A stretch of 64,000 bases of DNA from Rhizophlyctis rosea (Eukaryota > Chytridiomycota > Chytridiomycetes > Rhizophlyctidales > Rhizophlyctidaceae). The notes under the pieces were generated by a model. It had not been told where the DNA came from, made no database searches, and saw only the letters and a program-made list of their open reading frames with translations. The stretch lies in the NCBI GenBank assembly GCA_027596075.1, contig JADGJC010000230.1:1-64000 (forward strand), written 5' to 3'. The translations under genes were made by a program, and so were the position numbers. Below, in pieces: positions 11,143-21,418 of the stretch (within the stretch, counting starts at the first letter, position 1; each line of letters opens with the position of its first letter).

Positions 11143-12184
11143 ATGCTGCCAGAATGGAGGTTCCTCTTCACCCGTCAATGGGCCTTTGCCTGGATACTCG
11201 CCGCCCTCTTCATCATCTTCGCAGCTGTTTTCACCATCTTCCATAAACCCATCTTCGCTTTCTTGGCGGTATTTGCGGAGGCGCTGCGGGGAATGGGAAT
11301 TTGGTACGGACTCGAGTATCTGTTACATGTTTTGTGGTCGGTTGTTGTGCATTGACAACGCGTGTTGCATAGGGGCGCCATCCTATTATCACTCGCACAA
11401 TTCATTACTTGCATTCCCCCAATACCTGGATACGGCACTCTTCTTTACCTCAGCGGTTTTGTTTACGGCCTCCCCAACGGGATTGTTCCAGTTTATGTTG
11501 GAGCTCTGGTGGGAGGCGTCGTCGTCTTTCAACTCGCACGAACATGGATGGCTGGAAGTGGGTGGCAAGCACGGATAAAGACACATATACCCAGCTGGGA
11601 GGCTATCGAGCAAGTCATTGACGAAGGCGGTTTGAAGGTGACTCAACTGTTAACTTCATTGTTACCATCGTGTGTTACAGCCACTCATTGTCAATCGACG
11701 AGCTTAGCTGTCCACTCTCATCCGGCTCGCCCCCTACCCATACAACGTAATGACTGTCCTCTTCTCCGCAACGTCCATCACTTTCTCAACATACACTCTC
11801 GCAACCGCCCTATCCCTTCTCAAACTCGGAATCTATGTTTACATCGGCTCCACAATACACGACATAGCTATAGGCGACACAAAGCTGACGCCCTTCCGTG
11901 TAGCGGCGATGTCATTCGGCGTAGTAGTCGGCGTGGGCGTCCTGGCATACCTCACAATAGCAGTTCGCCGTGTTGTAGCGCAGAAGGTTGCAGATGAAGC
12001 ATTGCTCTTGACTCCGAATGATGTTGAAGTCGGCGATGAGGAAGACGATGCGGGACGAGGAAATTCCAATGAGCTATGGGCTGGCGATTTAGAAGTGGAC
12101 GAAGATGTGTCGCCAACACTTTTGACAAACGATTTCTATTTTCCTGAGGGAAGAAGCCTTCAATCTGAACGGGGTTGGCTATGA
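11143..12184 (+). CDS. Tvp38/TMEM64 family (VTT domain) membrane protein
   Basis: Exons 11143-11303, 11373-11637 and 11708-12184 give 300 residues. Residues about 14-36 are a transmembrane helix (WILAALFIIFAAVFTIF). Exon 2 carries the VTT-domain signature CIPPIPGYGTLLYLSGFVYG followed by a glycine-rich helix. Exon 3 opens with LIRLAPYPYN, the second conserved turn of the family (yeast Tvp38 has LIRLCPLPY), then two further hydrophobic helices and an acidic cytosolic tail of about 70 residues. The family resides in Golgi and vesicle membranes; VTT proteins such as TMEM41B and VMP1 scramble lipids, but the activity of Tvp38 itself is not settled. The start is the ATG directly before the first helix; a longer upstream frame exists but lacks similarity. 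Confidence 0.85.
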
Positions 12185-12651
12185 TACTTCCCTGAATACA
12201 CCTATTCCATGCCGCTACACTCAGACCACACATCAAATCAAAACAGCAGATTCGGGCGGTAAGTCTCTTTATATTTTTTCCTATTTGGATCAGAATTGTA
12301 CAATTAATTACAAGGGGGTTCAGAATGCAGCCTCTACCATCTGCAATCCGACAAAAACGATCATTTACGTAACAAAGTGCTAAATCTCGAAGAAGCGTAT
12401 GTACAAAATACAAAAGATAGGGAGTAGCTGTAGGCAGAAGGCAGAATAGAGAGTTCCTCAAAGTAGGGAGTAGAAGACTGGTAAAACATGCCATCATGCA
12501 TCAGCTGATGCTGATGCTTGTCGAGTCCTGCCCATGTATCCATTCGGCATTTGTGAGGGGTTAGCTTTACGCGGAGAGGGAGTTGCTCGTCCCTTTTTGT
12601 TTGGTGGCGGGCGGGAGGAGGTATCTATAGGTGCGGGCCGTTTCGTAGGAC
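12185..12651. other. Convergent 3' region
   Basis: This lies between the stops of the Tvp38-like and LDB-like genes. No coding sequence recognised; AT-rich patches fit 3' untranslated regions. Confidence 0.35.
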
Positions 12652-14587
12652 CTAGGTAGTAATTTCAGTACCGTCTAACGGTGTTGCAAAGATACATAGA
12701 TACGTCTTCAACTCAAACGTACCATCGGGATTTTGTGGACTCTCGCTGGGGTTCGACATGTTGTGTGACATGATAAAACCGTTTCCGTTCACTGCTGGTG
12801 GAGGCATGGGCTGAGGTGTTGATGAAGGTGGTGGCCGCATAGGTGACCCGTCCATGGATGGTATGCGATTTGGTGGTCCATTTGATGCTGCAGATGGGGG
12901 ACGCATTGAGGCAGGGGTGGGTGGGGTGGGCCCAGAAGGATATGAATCTGGTGGTGTGCGCAGTCCCCTGTTATTTTTTTCTCCACGAACAGCAGACGCG
13001 TACAGTTTCAAACATTCTAGGAGGTCAAAGTGTGAGTTTGCTTGCATCATGATTATGGAACAGCAAGTCGCACGTACGTATAGGACCCTGTTTCATGGAC
13101 ATGCTATAATCAATCAAATCCCTCATATGGCACACCACCTCCGCAATTTCCAAACACCGCATCGTCCACACAGTTATTCCAAACTCATTCACGGATGGTT
13201 CCGTCAAGTCCAATCCTACTCCTCCACCGTTCGCACTTGCCGATGTCCGTCTAGATCGTTCCTTTCCACCCTCCGCCATTCCCTCATCTGATATCCCTGA
13301 ATCCTCTTTGGTCATCAAATCCCGAGGCAAATACTCAGCATGCCGTCTGGTGCGGAATTCAAATAGCTCAATCTTCACATTGGCGTTGAATTGGACCCGC
13401 AAATGTCCATGGCATAACACCTTGAGATAATTTGAGGTGAGATACGCCGACAGTCATAAAAAACGCTCAATATATCACACTACCTGCAAACCATTCTCAT
13501 AAATATACATCAAAGATGCCCGAGGACATTCCACCGTAACCACATTGTTCAGGAAGACTTCGCGCGGATTCGTCATTATCAATTGAATCGACGTGACGCC
13601 GGACTGGAAGTTGACTTGGTAGAACCGTGGTAACAATGCAGTATTGAGTTCTGCGGGTTGCATATGTCAGTCCTGATCACTATATCCCATGTTATGCATA
13701 ACTCAATCAGGCTACGTACCAAACACCTTATGTGTGTCTTTATATTGTGGACTCCACTGTGAATGGGCATTCCATAATGCATACTTCATCATCCCTGCCT
13801 CAACAAAGAACTCGCGTACGAATCTTTTCCAATGTTCGATGTCCTTCCCTAGCTGTTTTTTGATGGGAGACTTAGAATCATACTGGATGTACTGTACTGT
13901 TGTCTGTACATGCAACGTACCTCTGTATTGTTGGGGCAGAGATGCTCACTGTATTCTAGCAACCTCTTGAGAGCCAGATATGGTTGATGCATCGACGACC
14001 GTCTGCTGTAATGTTCCATTCAGTCAAACCACCACATTGTACACATTAGCCAACGGGAACACTCACACAAATGGAGCCGCTCCATTCTGACCTATGTGGG
14101 GCGGATTACTCCCCACTCCCATTCCTCCATTGCTCACACTTCCGCGTCCTCCAGGTAACCCGCCTTGCGATAAGTGTGATCCATTGTTCGATGACCCTAT
14201 TACACCCATCTGCGCGGACCCATTCCCTTGTGGCGGCGGAAACGTATGCTGCACAGGTGAGGGCATCATGCCCATTTGAGGCCCGGACGGTGTCATGGGC
14301 ATCATTTGGGCTCCACCTGGAGTCATTGGCGTCATAGGTGTCATCGGCGCCATGGATGGTCCAGTCGGTGTCATAGGTGAGAAATTAGCATTATGTGAAG
14401 CGGCCGGCGGTATTTGCAGGCGTCCAGGGAGTTGTTGCTGTAAAGACATTCCTTGTCGGCCCATTCCAGGTTGCGAACCCATATTTTGCCGATTCGGGAG
14501 GTATCGAGGTTGGGAGGGTGGATTCATGTGGCCCATGCCAGGGTGCAACCCTTGTCCGCCAGGCATTGCCCCGAAGCGGGCAGACAT
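12652..14587 (-). CDS. LIM-domain-binding / SEUSS-like transcriptional coregulator
   Basis: Exon 1 (14587-14066) encodes a Met/Pro/Gln/Gly-rich region with repeated MTPMTPMTP and MTPxGP motifs, probably disordered. Later exons, joined in phase, hold the LIM_bind domain. They read HQPYLALKRLLEYSEHL, then IEHWKRFVREFFVEAGMMKYALW, then an LPRFYQVNFQSGVTSIQL strand, then LRVQFNANVKIELFEFRTRRHAEYLPRD with MRCLEIAEVVCHMRDLIDYS. These correspond, in order, to the conserved blocks of plant SEUSS and animal LDB proteins, which dimerise and bridge transcription factors to corepressors. The C-terminus is Pro-rich. It is divergent from the Rab7-like gene. The exact junction at about 13050 (GPI to PNSHFDLLE) is inferred from a GTACGT donor. 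Confidence 0.8.
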
Positions 14588-15274
14588 TGTAGGAGTGGAG
14601 ATTGACGACAACAGGGAAAGTGCAAGCAACAGGAAGTTTCAGAGTAAAGTGGACAGGTCGCCGGTTCATAGATTAAAGCAGTGAAGGAGTGTGATACCAC
14701 CGTTGGTATCTTTGTGCTCACTCAGGCATTACAAAGTTAAGAATGCGGGTTGTGGACGACCATGCGGGTTCGGCTGACAGGTCTGGACACAAGGAAAGCG
14801 AGGTGAAAAGCGAGACAACCCGGTAGGTTCCGCACAGATCCAAGTTCGGATGCAGCAGTGAGCAGCTAAATATCTATACAAGGACTTGGAGCACCAAACG
14901 GGTCCCGACCTCACAGATACAGAAGTGGGTGAGGAATGATGAGGAAAGGAGAATGACAACCCCAGGTCAGAACCTCAGAGGGTCTCCGCTTGGGCCAACT
15001 GATGGACACTCAGTTGAATCAGTTCCAAGTGGGTGGCGTGGTGGCGCTGAAGCTCAACATGCGGTGCCAACCCGTGGCGCAGTACATCGGAAACACCTGC
15101 TTCACGACATGCTTGAGTCGAGCAACACCAAACTTAAGTTGTTCCTTTGAAGTTTGCTTCAGCATTGTTTTAAGTCCTTCACAAAATCTTTCCATATAAC
15201 AGCCATATTCAAACGGGGTTGTTTTTCATACCTCCTTTCTCTGGCTATGAAGCCAGTTGCTGCATAGAAGCAGG
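14588..15274. promoter_or_regulatory. Divergent intergenic region (LDB-like / Rab7-like)
   Basis: About 690 bp between two divergent starts. Two overlapping plus-strand frames (14929-15150 and 14990-15199) show no family pattern. Promoter function is inferred from position only. Confidence 0.35.
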
Positions 15275-16789
15275 ATGAAAGACATCCTAAAGGTGGTTCT
15301 GCTTGGCGATGGCGGGGTGGGGAAAACCTCCATGAGAAACCAGGTATGTGCTGCACTCGGTTCCATTTGTCATATCATTCTAACCGTTGGAACTCAACTT
15401 CGCGTTATCCATGCTGTAGTTTATGAATGGAGAATTTACCGCACACTACAAAGCTACAATTGGGGCGGATTTTGTCACAAAGGATATAGACCTGACTAGT
15501 GAGGGGGGGCGAATAACGTCTTTGCAAATTTGGGATACGGCTGGGCAAGAACGCTTCCAATCTCTGGGAATAGGTGAGTGACTACGCAAAAATTCACAGT
15601 CAGCGTGTCCTAAACTATTGTGAAAAATAGCGTTCTATCGAGGTGCTGACGCTTGTGTGTAGGTGCCGTCTTTAGCGTGCACATCTCACAATTCCGTGTA
15701 AGCGGCTCCATATTGACGTGCCTTGGTTTTAGGTTAGTATACGATGTTACCAAACCGGACACTCTGACGCACCTGTCTCATTGGCTACATTCATTCATTC
15801 GTATGGCTGACATACCTAATCCCGACACCTTCCCTTTCGTGGTCGTGGGAAACAAAGTGGATCTGGATTCGGCGCGGGGCGTTTCAAAGAGGGAATGCAT
15901 GCTTGTAGCGAGGAGGTTGCGGGAGGAGTGCCGCGCACTGATGACAGGAGGAGATTTGCCACCGACTCCCAGCGGGCAACCCCGACAACCCGCTGGTGTT
16001 CCCAGATCCCCCTCACTGAAAAACATAAAAGGCAGCCCATCCAGCCCGCACCGTCGAATCTCGCTCAAGGCCACTGGCAGGTCCGAACGCAAATTTGGCG
16101 TTGTGTTACGCAGGAGAACGCTCATTGAAAGAGAGGCTCGTGCAATCAGACCCATGTCCAGTTCGTCGCTACTTAATGGAATCCTCCACGCCAAAACATC
16201 TCAGCATGTGCTAAACCATCGTGCCTCCATCGCTTCATATTACACTACCGCTTCTGAAGGACCAACAGAAGACGGATCTCGCTTATCTATTATGGCCCCT
16301 TCCGAGGACGGGAGTGACTGGTTCCTCTCAGTTGATGGTGAAGAAGACGGGGCGGTTCTTTATGGGTCGGCCTCATCCGTGAATTCAAATGGATCTTCAG
16401 AAGAGCAAACTGACGAGTCAGACCATACCATATCCGATGATGGGGAAGAAGAATCAGAAGATCTTGAAATGACCCCGCGTCCCGCCTCCCTATTGCCGAC
16501 CTTCCTCCATACAAATACCGAATACCCAGGAGATCCCGCACCCTATACCAATGAGCTTTCCTTACCCGTTTCTCCAACCTACGTATCCTCAGATATGGAG
16601 ATACCCTTATTTGAAGTATCCGCCAAACTTGGTGTACGCGTAGAGGGCCCGTTCATCTACATTGCGCGGATGGTGCAGCCCGCCCGTTACGATTTCGAGG
16701 TTGCTGGGTATGAAGAGGAGTCCGTCCATCTCCAGGATGATGAGGGGGATATTTGGGGTTCCACACCATCTAGAGCTTGCGTTTGCTGA
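15275..16789 (+). CDS. Rab7-like GTPase with a ~225-residue internal insertion
   Basis: Exons 15275-15343, 15420-15573, 15631-15658 and 15733-16789 join to 435 residues; Rab7 proteins are near 207. The G domain is plain: P-loop GDGGVGKTS (residues 11-19), [13 protein letters not shown] switch I typical of Rab7, [13 protein letters not shown] switch [17 protein letters not shown], and GNKVDL (123-128). The G5 motif EVSAK follows only near residue 378, because some 225 residues rich in Ser, Pro, Asp and Glu replace the short loop around the fourth helix. The protein ends in CVC, a CxC double-prenylation signal. Rab7 acts on late endosomes and vacuoles. The insertion is continuous open sequence in one exon with no sign of intron ends. 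It is divergent from the LDB-like gene. Confidence 0.85.
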
Positions 16790-17419
16790 TTATATAGTTG
16801 TTTTTCACGTAGTGCCATAATTTTGATGTTATATATGTAGAGCTTGATGTTCATAGTAGACGTTCAGAAGGAATTGTGGATAGTAGACAGCCTTTTAGGG
16901 ATAGAGCAGATAGAATGCAGACTGAATTGTCGCGTGCGTCGATGATGGTCGATAATCATGCAGATGCTAATTTACCTGAGAGCAAGTTTTCCGCTCACCA
17001 ATTGCTTGTAAGGTATGTAAGTAAACCGTTGTAAATAAATTGGAGATTATTTCTCCTGAAGATGTTATCAATCATCCGTCATCCCAGGGCTTGGTCGTTG
17101 CGTTTCCTTGGTAGCCGATAATTCAAAAAGCGTGTAAAGAAATTTGGTCCGGTCCCGATGAACAGGACGTCAATCCATCAATCACCTGAACAGAAAAAGC
17201 CAGAACAAATATTGCTCCACATTGCACAGAGAACGGAAGGGAGGCCTGTGAAACTCCGAATCCGCGCCTCCAGCCACATGCGCTGCGCCTTCAACGGTGA
17301 TGCAATGCGTGATCGCAGCTGTGATGAGTCACACCACCATTTCAATCCTGGCCTTTCAAGGCCCGAGTCCCAAACTTCTCGCCTCCTTCACTAGTGGGCA
17401 AATTCCACCAACATCTGCC
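16790..17419. other. Intergenic region
   Basis: No supported gene. It holds the 3' end of the Rab7-like gene and the promoter of the DUF4286-like gene. Confidence 0.3.
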
Positions 17420-18107
17420 ATGTCCTCTCAAGACGAAGAACCTCCACGCACCCTTGTCCGCCAAGCGTCGGCAGTTGCCAACTCCGCCATTATTTACGAA
17501 ATCAACCTCTCTGTTCCTCGAGACAAGGCGGATGACTATATGTTGTGGTTGAGGGGCTTCACGAAGGACGTGTGTGCAACTATCGATGGTGGGTGGGAGT
17601 GACGTGACTTCGAGCGTTCGCAAAGGATGGCTGTGAGGATTTACAGGCGCGGGGCAACAGTCGATCTTCCAATTCAATTGACGTTTGGGAATTTACGCTA
17701 TTGCAGGTTTTACGGGCGTTCAAGTCTTCAGCCAACCAAAACCTGTTGGACTGCACTGGTTAAGCGAGGAAGGGGACGCCAAGGTACGTGCGTTCGCTCA
17801 ACTTGCTTGTATCAAGTTCAAGCGCGCGCGAGAGTAGGATTCATTGAAAATTGACCTCATCACCCATCCCGTTTCCAGGCATACTTCACAGTCCATTACC
17901 ACGTAGACTCCCAACAGCAGCTCGATGCCTATCTCGCGCAACACCAGGAACGGTAGGTTTGGGTAGGACTGGGATCTGAACCGAATGTCTGAATCGTAGA
18001 TATTGATTCTCTTTTGAAATAGCATTGCGGAAGCCGAACAACGCCGCTTCCAATTCCTCGTGACATCGCGAAGAATACTCCGATTGCAGTTCAGCACCAT
18101 TGAATAA
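17420..18107 (+). CDS. DUF4286-like small protein
   Basis: Exons 17420-17588, 17707-17783, 17879-17952 and 18023-18107 give 134 residues, all junctions in phase. The fold pattern is a ferredoxin-like dimeric alpha/beta barrel. It opens with a strand AIIYEINLSVP, has a helix DDYMLWLRGFTKDV, a strand GFTGVQVFSQP, then AYFTVHYHVDSQQQLDAYLAQH and a final helix and strand. The opening 'IIYxVxxxV...yxxWl' and 'YxVxsxxxldxYl' pattern resembles DUF4286 proteins of bacteria and some eukaryotes. No function is known. It precedes a convergent gene by less than 200 bp. Confidence 0.6.
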
Positions 18108-18248
18108 ATACTGCCCTCTCCCACTGTCAGCCAATACCAAAGCAAAAAGCCCCAGCTTACAAACGACGATACGAAAGGCTTTGTACATACTGTTACAATA
18201 ATCATACTCTCTACCTGTTGCATTTGTACCTATTTATATCCTATTCTG

Positions 18249-18284
18249 CATCTATTTACATATCTATTTACATATCTATTTACA
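18249..18284. repeat. Short tandem repeat, 12-bp unit x3
   Basis: The unit tctatttacata occurs three times in a row (last copy two bases short) between the stops of two convergent genes. Confidence 0.8.
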
Positions 18285-18303
18285 GAGGAGCATCTTATCT
18301 CCA

Positions 18304-19378
18304 TCAGGGTTTCCGCTTTGCGGGTCCACCTCCTTTCCGGACTGGGCCACCACTTTTCTTAACTGACTCACCTTTAGAAAAGCTTCTATTGGCACTAACA
18401 GAGCGCTTGGAGGTCATCGAGAGGGTGGAAGGCTTGCCGCCAGAATCGGCAATGGGGAGTTGCTTTGTCTCCAACCTCTTGATTGGATAACGGTCTTTCT
18501 CCCACGGTCTGACAGCTTTCTCACCCCTACTCCCTATGATCTGAGCACTGGCCTTATGAGGTTTACTTGACCAACCGGCTTGTTCAAGCCTTTGCTTCAC
18601 TGCTACGGCAACCCGCTGTCTCTTACTCTTCCTCAAGTGACGATGTTTCGGTTCATTGGAGGGTGCAGGGGAGGGAGGAGGGATATGAATGACACGATGC
18701 CTGTACTTTTTTGTGTCCTACTCGAGGAATTGGGACGTCAAACGCGTACGGATAAAAATGATGAACCTGCGGTCCATTTCTTACCCATGGTATTTGAGAC
18801 TCCCGTCTGACATCCTGTGCATCCCATATTACAGTTTGAAACCGACTCTTCAGCAATTCCTGTGTGTCGCTACCAAGATTTGCGGGTTGAGGGTCCAATT
18901 CTGTCGCTTCAGAATTTATCGGTCTAAGCTTACCTGTCATATTCATATATTCTGTTATCCGGGGGAACCGGGTGCGAGTCACTCGGGTCGAGGTCAACAT
19001 GCTTAACGGATGTGTGGTCAAACAGGCGAAATGCTGTACGGTGTGCGCTTAGAGCCTGCATAGCAAATTGCGCTACATCCGTGCACTTTCTCAGCTTTTC
19101 TGGCTCTTACCGTTTACTGGTGGAAAATCTGAGTATCCACAGAGTGGGAAAGTGAGAGACTTTCAGTAATGGGTATAGCCAATCACCGGCGACTGGGGCA
19201 ATCTCCACTTACCTTCATCGTGCTGGACCACCCTGTCAGTTCTACTCGTTTCCTCCTGCCCGTCGATAAGTTCAGACAGAATGATTTGGAGTTTTGACCA
19301 ACTTTCTGTATATTGTGGGCTGCTTTGAGGGCTTTCGTCCTCATAGAGCGTTGCACGAACGGAAGGTGGTCGCTGCAT
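18304..19378 (-). CDS. Unrecognised multi-exon protein with basic C-terminus
   Basis: I do not recognise the family. The exon starting at 19378 (MQRPPSVRATLYEDESPQ, then a helix SWSKLQIILSELIDGQ) ends at a GTAAGT donor near 19213. It joins in phase to KLRKCTDVAQFAMQALSAHRTAFRLF near 19100-18945. Further exons follow (LLKSRFQTVIWDAQDVRRES) and a last one (18704-18304) with a strongly basic region, RKSKRQRVAVAVKQRLEQAGW, and a Lys/Gly-rich tail. The junction near 18705 is uncertain: either a 49-nt intron starting at a GTACGC or a one-base frameshift is needed to keep the frame. The basic tail suggests nucleic-acid or microtubule binding, but that is only inference. Confidence 0.5.
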
Positions 19379-19685
19379 TGCAAGAATGGCGCACCAGCAT
19401 CAGGAAATAAATTATTATGCGAAGAACGGTGCTTGTGTGAAGAGGTGTGAGGGGCAAGTCTGTGTGGTCAGCATCCTGTATCGGCGGCACAATCATTTTG
19501 TCTTGTGGCTTCAGGGTTAGGGAAGCAAGAGTTTCCTTCCCCCAAGCATTCTGGTCCCCGGATAACACCAAATGCGCTGCATATGTTTCATGAATGATGA
19601 CTATTAGTTTTATATTAAGCATATAAGAGTCAAAAAGGCAATGGGTACATCGGCATTCCCCTACATGGGTACAAACATCACTAAG

Positions 19686-21056
19686 TCACAGTGCCCGCTC
19701 ATGGATAAGGATAATTTCCGTTGCAAACTCTCCCCATCTGTTGCGCTCCTGCCAAGCAATACGGTATCCGAGTTGATCGAACAAACGCAGTAACTTGACC
19801 ATAGGCTTAACCCAGCTGTCTTCCCAATTCTCAAAAAGGGTTGGGGCGATGTCGAAGGGTTTTGGTGGACCGCCCACAGGCATGCCCGCGTGAAACTCGA
19901 CGAGGATTTGCATCGGTCGATGTTCGGGTTGCTCATTTGCAAGATCCAAGAAGAACGGCCATTCGAAACTACCGCAGCGCAAATTTGTTGAATGGGGAAT
20001 GAGCAAATACAAATCAGCAAAGTTTAAAAGCCCATGTACACATACTTTTCAATGTCCATTTTCAACAGGGATATCGTCTCCACGCCCAGCTCCTTTGCAA
20101 TCGTGGACATGCGCTTGTATTCCCGACCTTGTCCATCCTTTTCGTCTTTGCCACCCATGCACCATGGATGGAAAGTGGTGGATGGATTGGACCAGCTACC
20201 CGTGCAGTCAAACGTGTGAATCTGAATCAAATGATTGCCCGGATGGTCAAATGGTTGTGCAATATCCCGTTTCGTTTAGGCAAGTACTGACCTCGCAATG
20301 GGGGAACAAATTCTTAATATCAACCTCGAAATCGAATTGGTTGTTACATCCAAGCGAGAAAATCACACACTTCTTGTCTTTGCCCATGTCCAGTTTGTCT
20401 GTGCACAACCATTTACCCGTATCGCCGGCCTTTGAAGGTTGGCCAATTCTATACGTAGGGAATGAGTTACTCGCTTGAATATAGAAGCCAGCACGAGCAT
20501 GCTCAAGCATGCAGCTGGAATACACATACCGAATGAAATCCATGGCGTTACATTCGTACGTCGGTTGGAAGAGGTCAAAGATGCCCCATTTTGGAATGAA
20601 CTTCCATGTTTTGTCTTGCGTAATGTACCGTGACAGTTGGTCGTTTGGTAGTGCGTCAACCGCGTTTACAACTTCCATCATATGTTTGCTATCAATGGTC
20701 ATGAAAGAGATTAGTATCAAATCAGTTCGTCATAAAGCTTCCAGTTACTCACTGCTTGATATCAGAAATGCATCGCTGCGCATTGTAGAATGTGGTGTCG
20801 CCATCAGGGGCGGTCAAACAGCGAACCCACTGCTGGATGTCAGATGTGACAAGAGCTGAAGACTGTGCGTGAGACTCGCGGAGTGTCTGAACCTCAGCTT
20901 CAAGCTCTGAAATCGTGTGTGGCTAGTGAGGGAACTGAGGGAGTTGAAAGCCTTGGGCGGCGACACGCTATGTTTCATGAACCCCACAATGCACACTGTG
21001 ACAAAGAATATCACAGCGCAGGAGGCAACGTTGACTTTGCGCTGTGGTCCGAACAT
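19686..21056 (-). CDS. METTL24-like membrane-anchored methyltransferase
   Basis: The N-terminal frame at 21056 encodes a transmembrane helix (VASCAVIFFVTVCIVGFM). A second frame carries a short coiled region (ISELEAEVQTLRESHAQSS) and the stem QQWVRCLTAPDGDTTFY; the junction between the two is unresolved. Later exons join cleanly. They give KKCVIFSLGCNNQFDFEVD (SAM-binding strand of the Methyltransf_22 type, like vertebrate METTL24 'VVFSFG..WDFD'), IHTFDCTG, then ISLLKMDIENFEW, where KMDIE is the family's strand-4 signature completed across an intron, and ILVEFHAGM. The topology suggests a Golgi/ER-lumen catalytic domain. The substrate of the family is unknown. Confidence 0.75.
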
Positions 21057-21418
21057 TTTTTGAAACGCTGATATTGGGGTTCACTGCGTGCAATTGCTAG
21101 TCCGAAACAGAAGAGGGGCAAAATGGGATCACAAGAGTGCTTCCTTTATGGCGTCAGGATGGAATAGCGCCTGAGCAGATCTGCACCCCAACACATGATA
21201 TATGGCTCTATTCTAGAAATCATCTTCGTCAATAAACAGGCAAGGCGGTTTGTCTGGCTGATGATTATGATGTGTTTGCAGGTCCGTCATCTGAAGAGGA
21301 CCCCACACAAGCTGGTCCAAAGGTTGTTCCAATTTGTCTCCCAGTGCAATGAACGCGTCAATCACGTGATTATGAACAAGCCACATTGCGTAGCACATGA
21401 AGCCCTCGCCCTCACCGA
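21057..21418. other. Intergenic region between METTL24-like gene and ELP2
   Basis: Tandem orientation; holds the METTL24-like promoter and the ELP2 3' end. A 69-codon minus frame here overlaps the ELP2 stop and shows no family pattern. Confidence 0.3.

Noticed and set aside
14929..15199. Plus-strand frame containing NTCFTTCLSRATPNLS, superficially like the CX3C motif of small Tim proteins
   Set aside because: Only one CX3C is present, the spacing to the next cysteines is wrong, and two overlapping frames are equally open; no splice form supplies a second motif.
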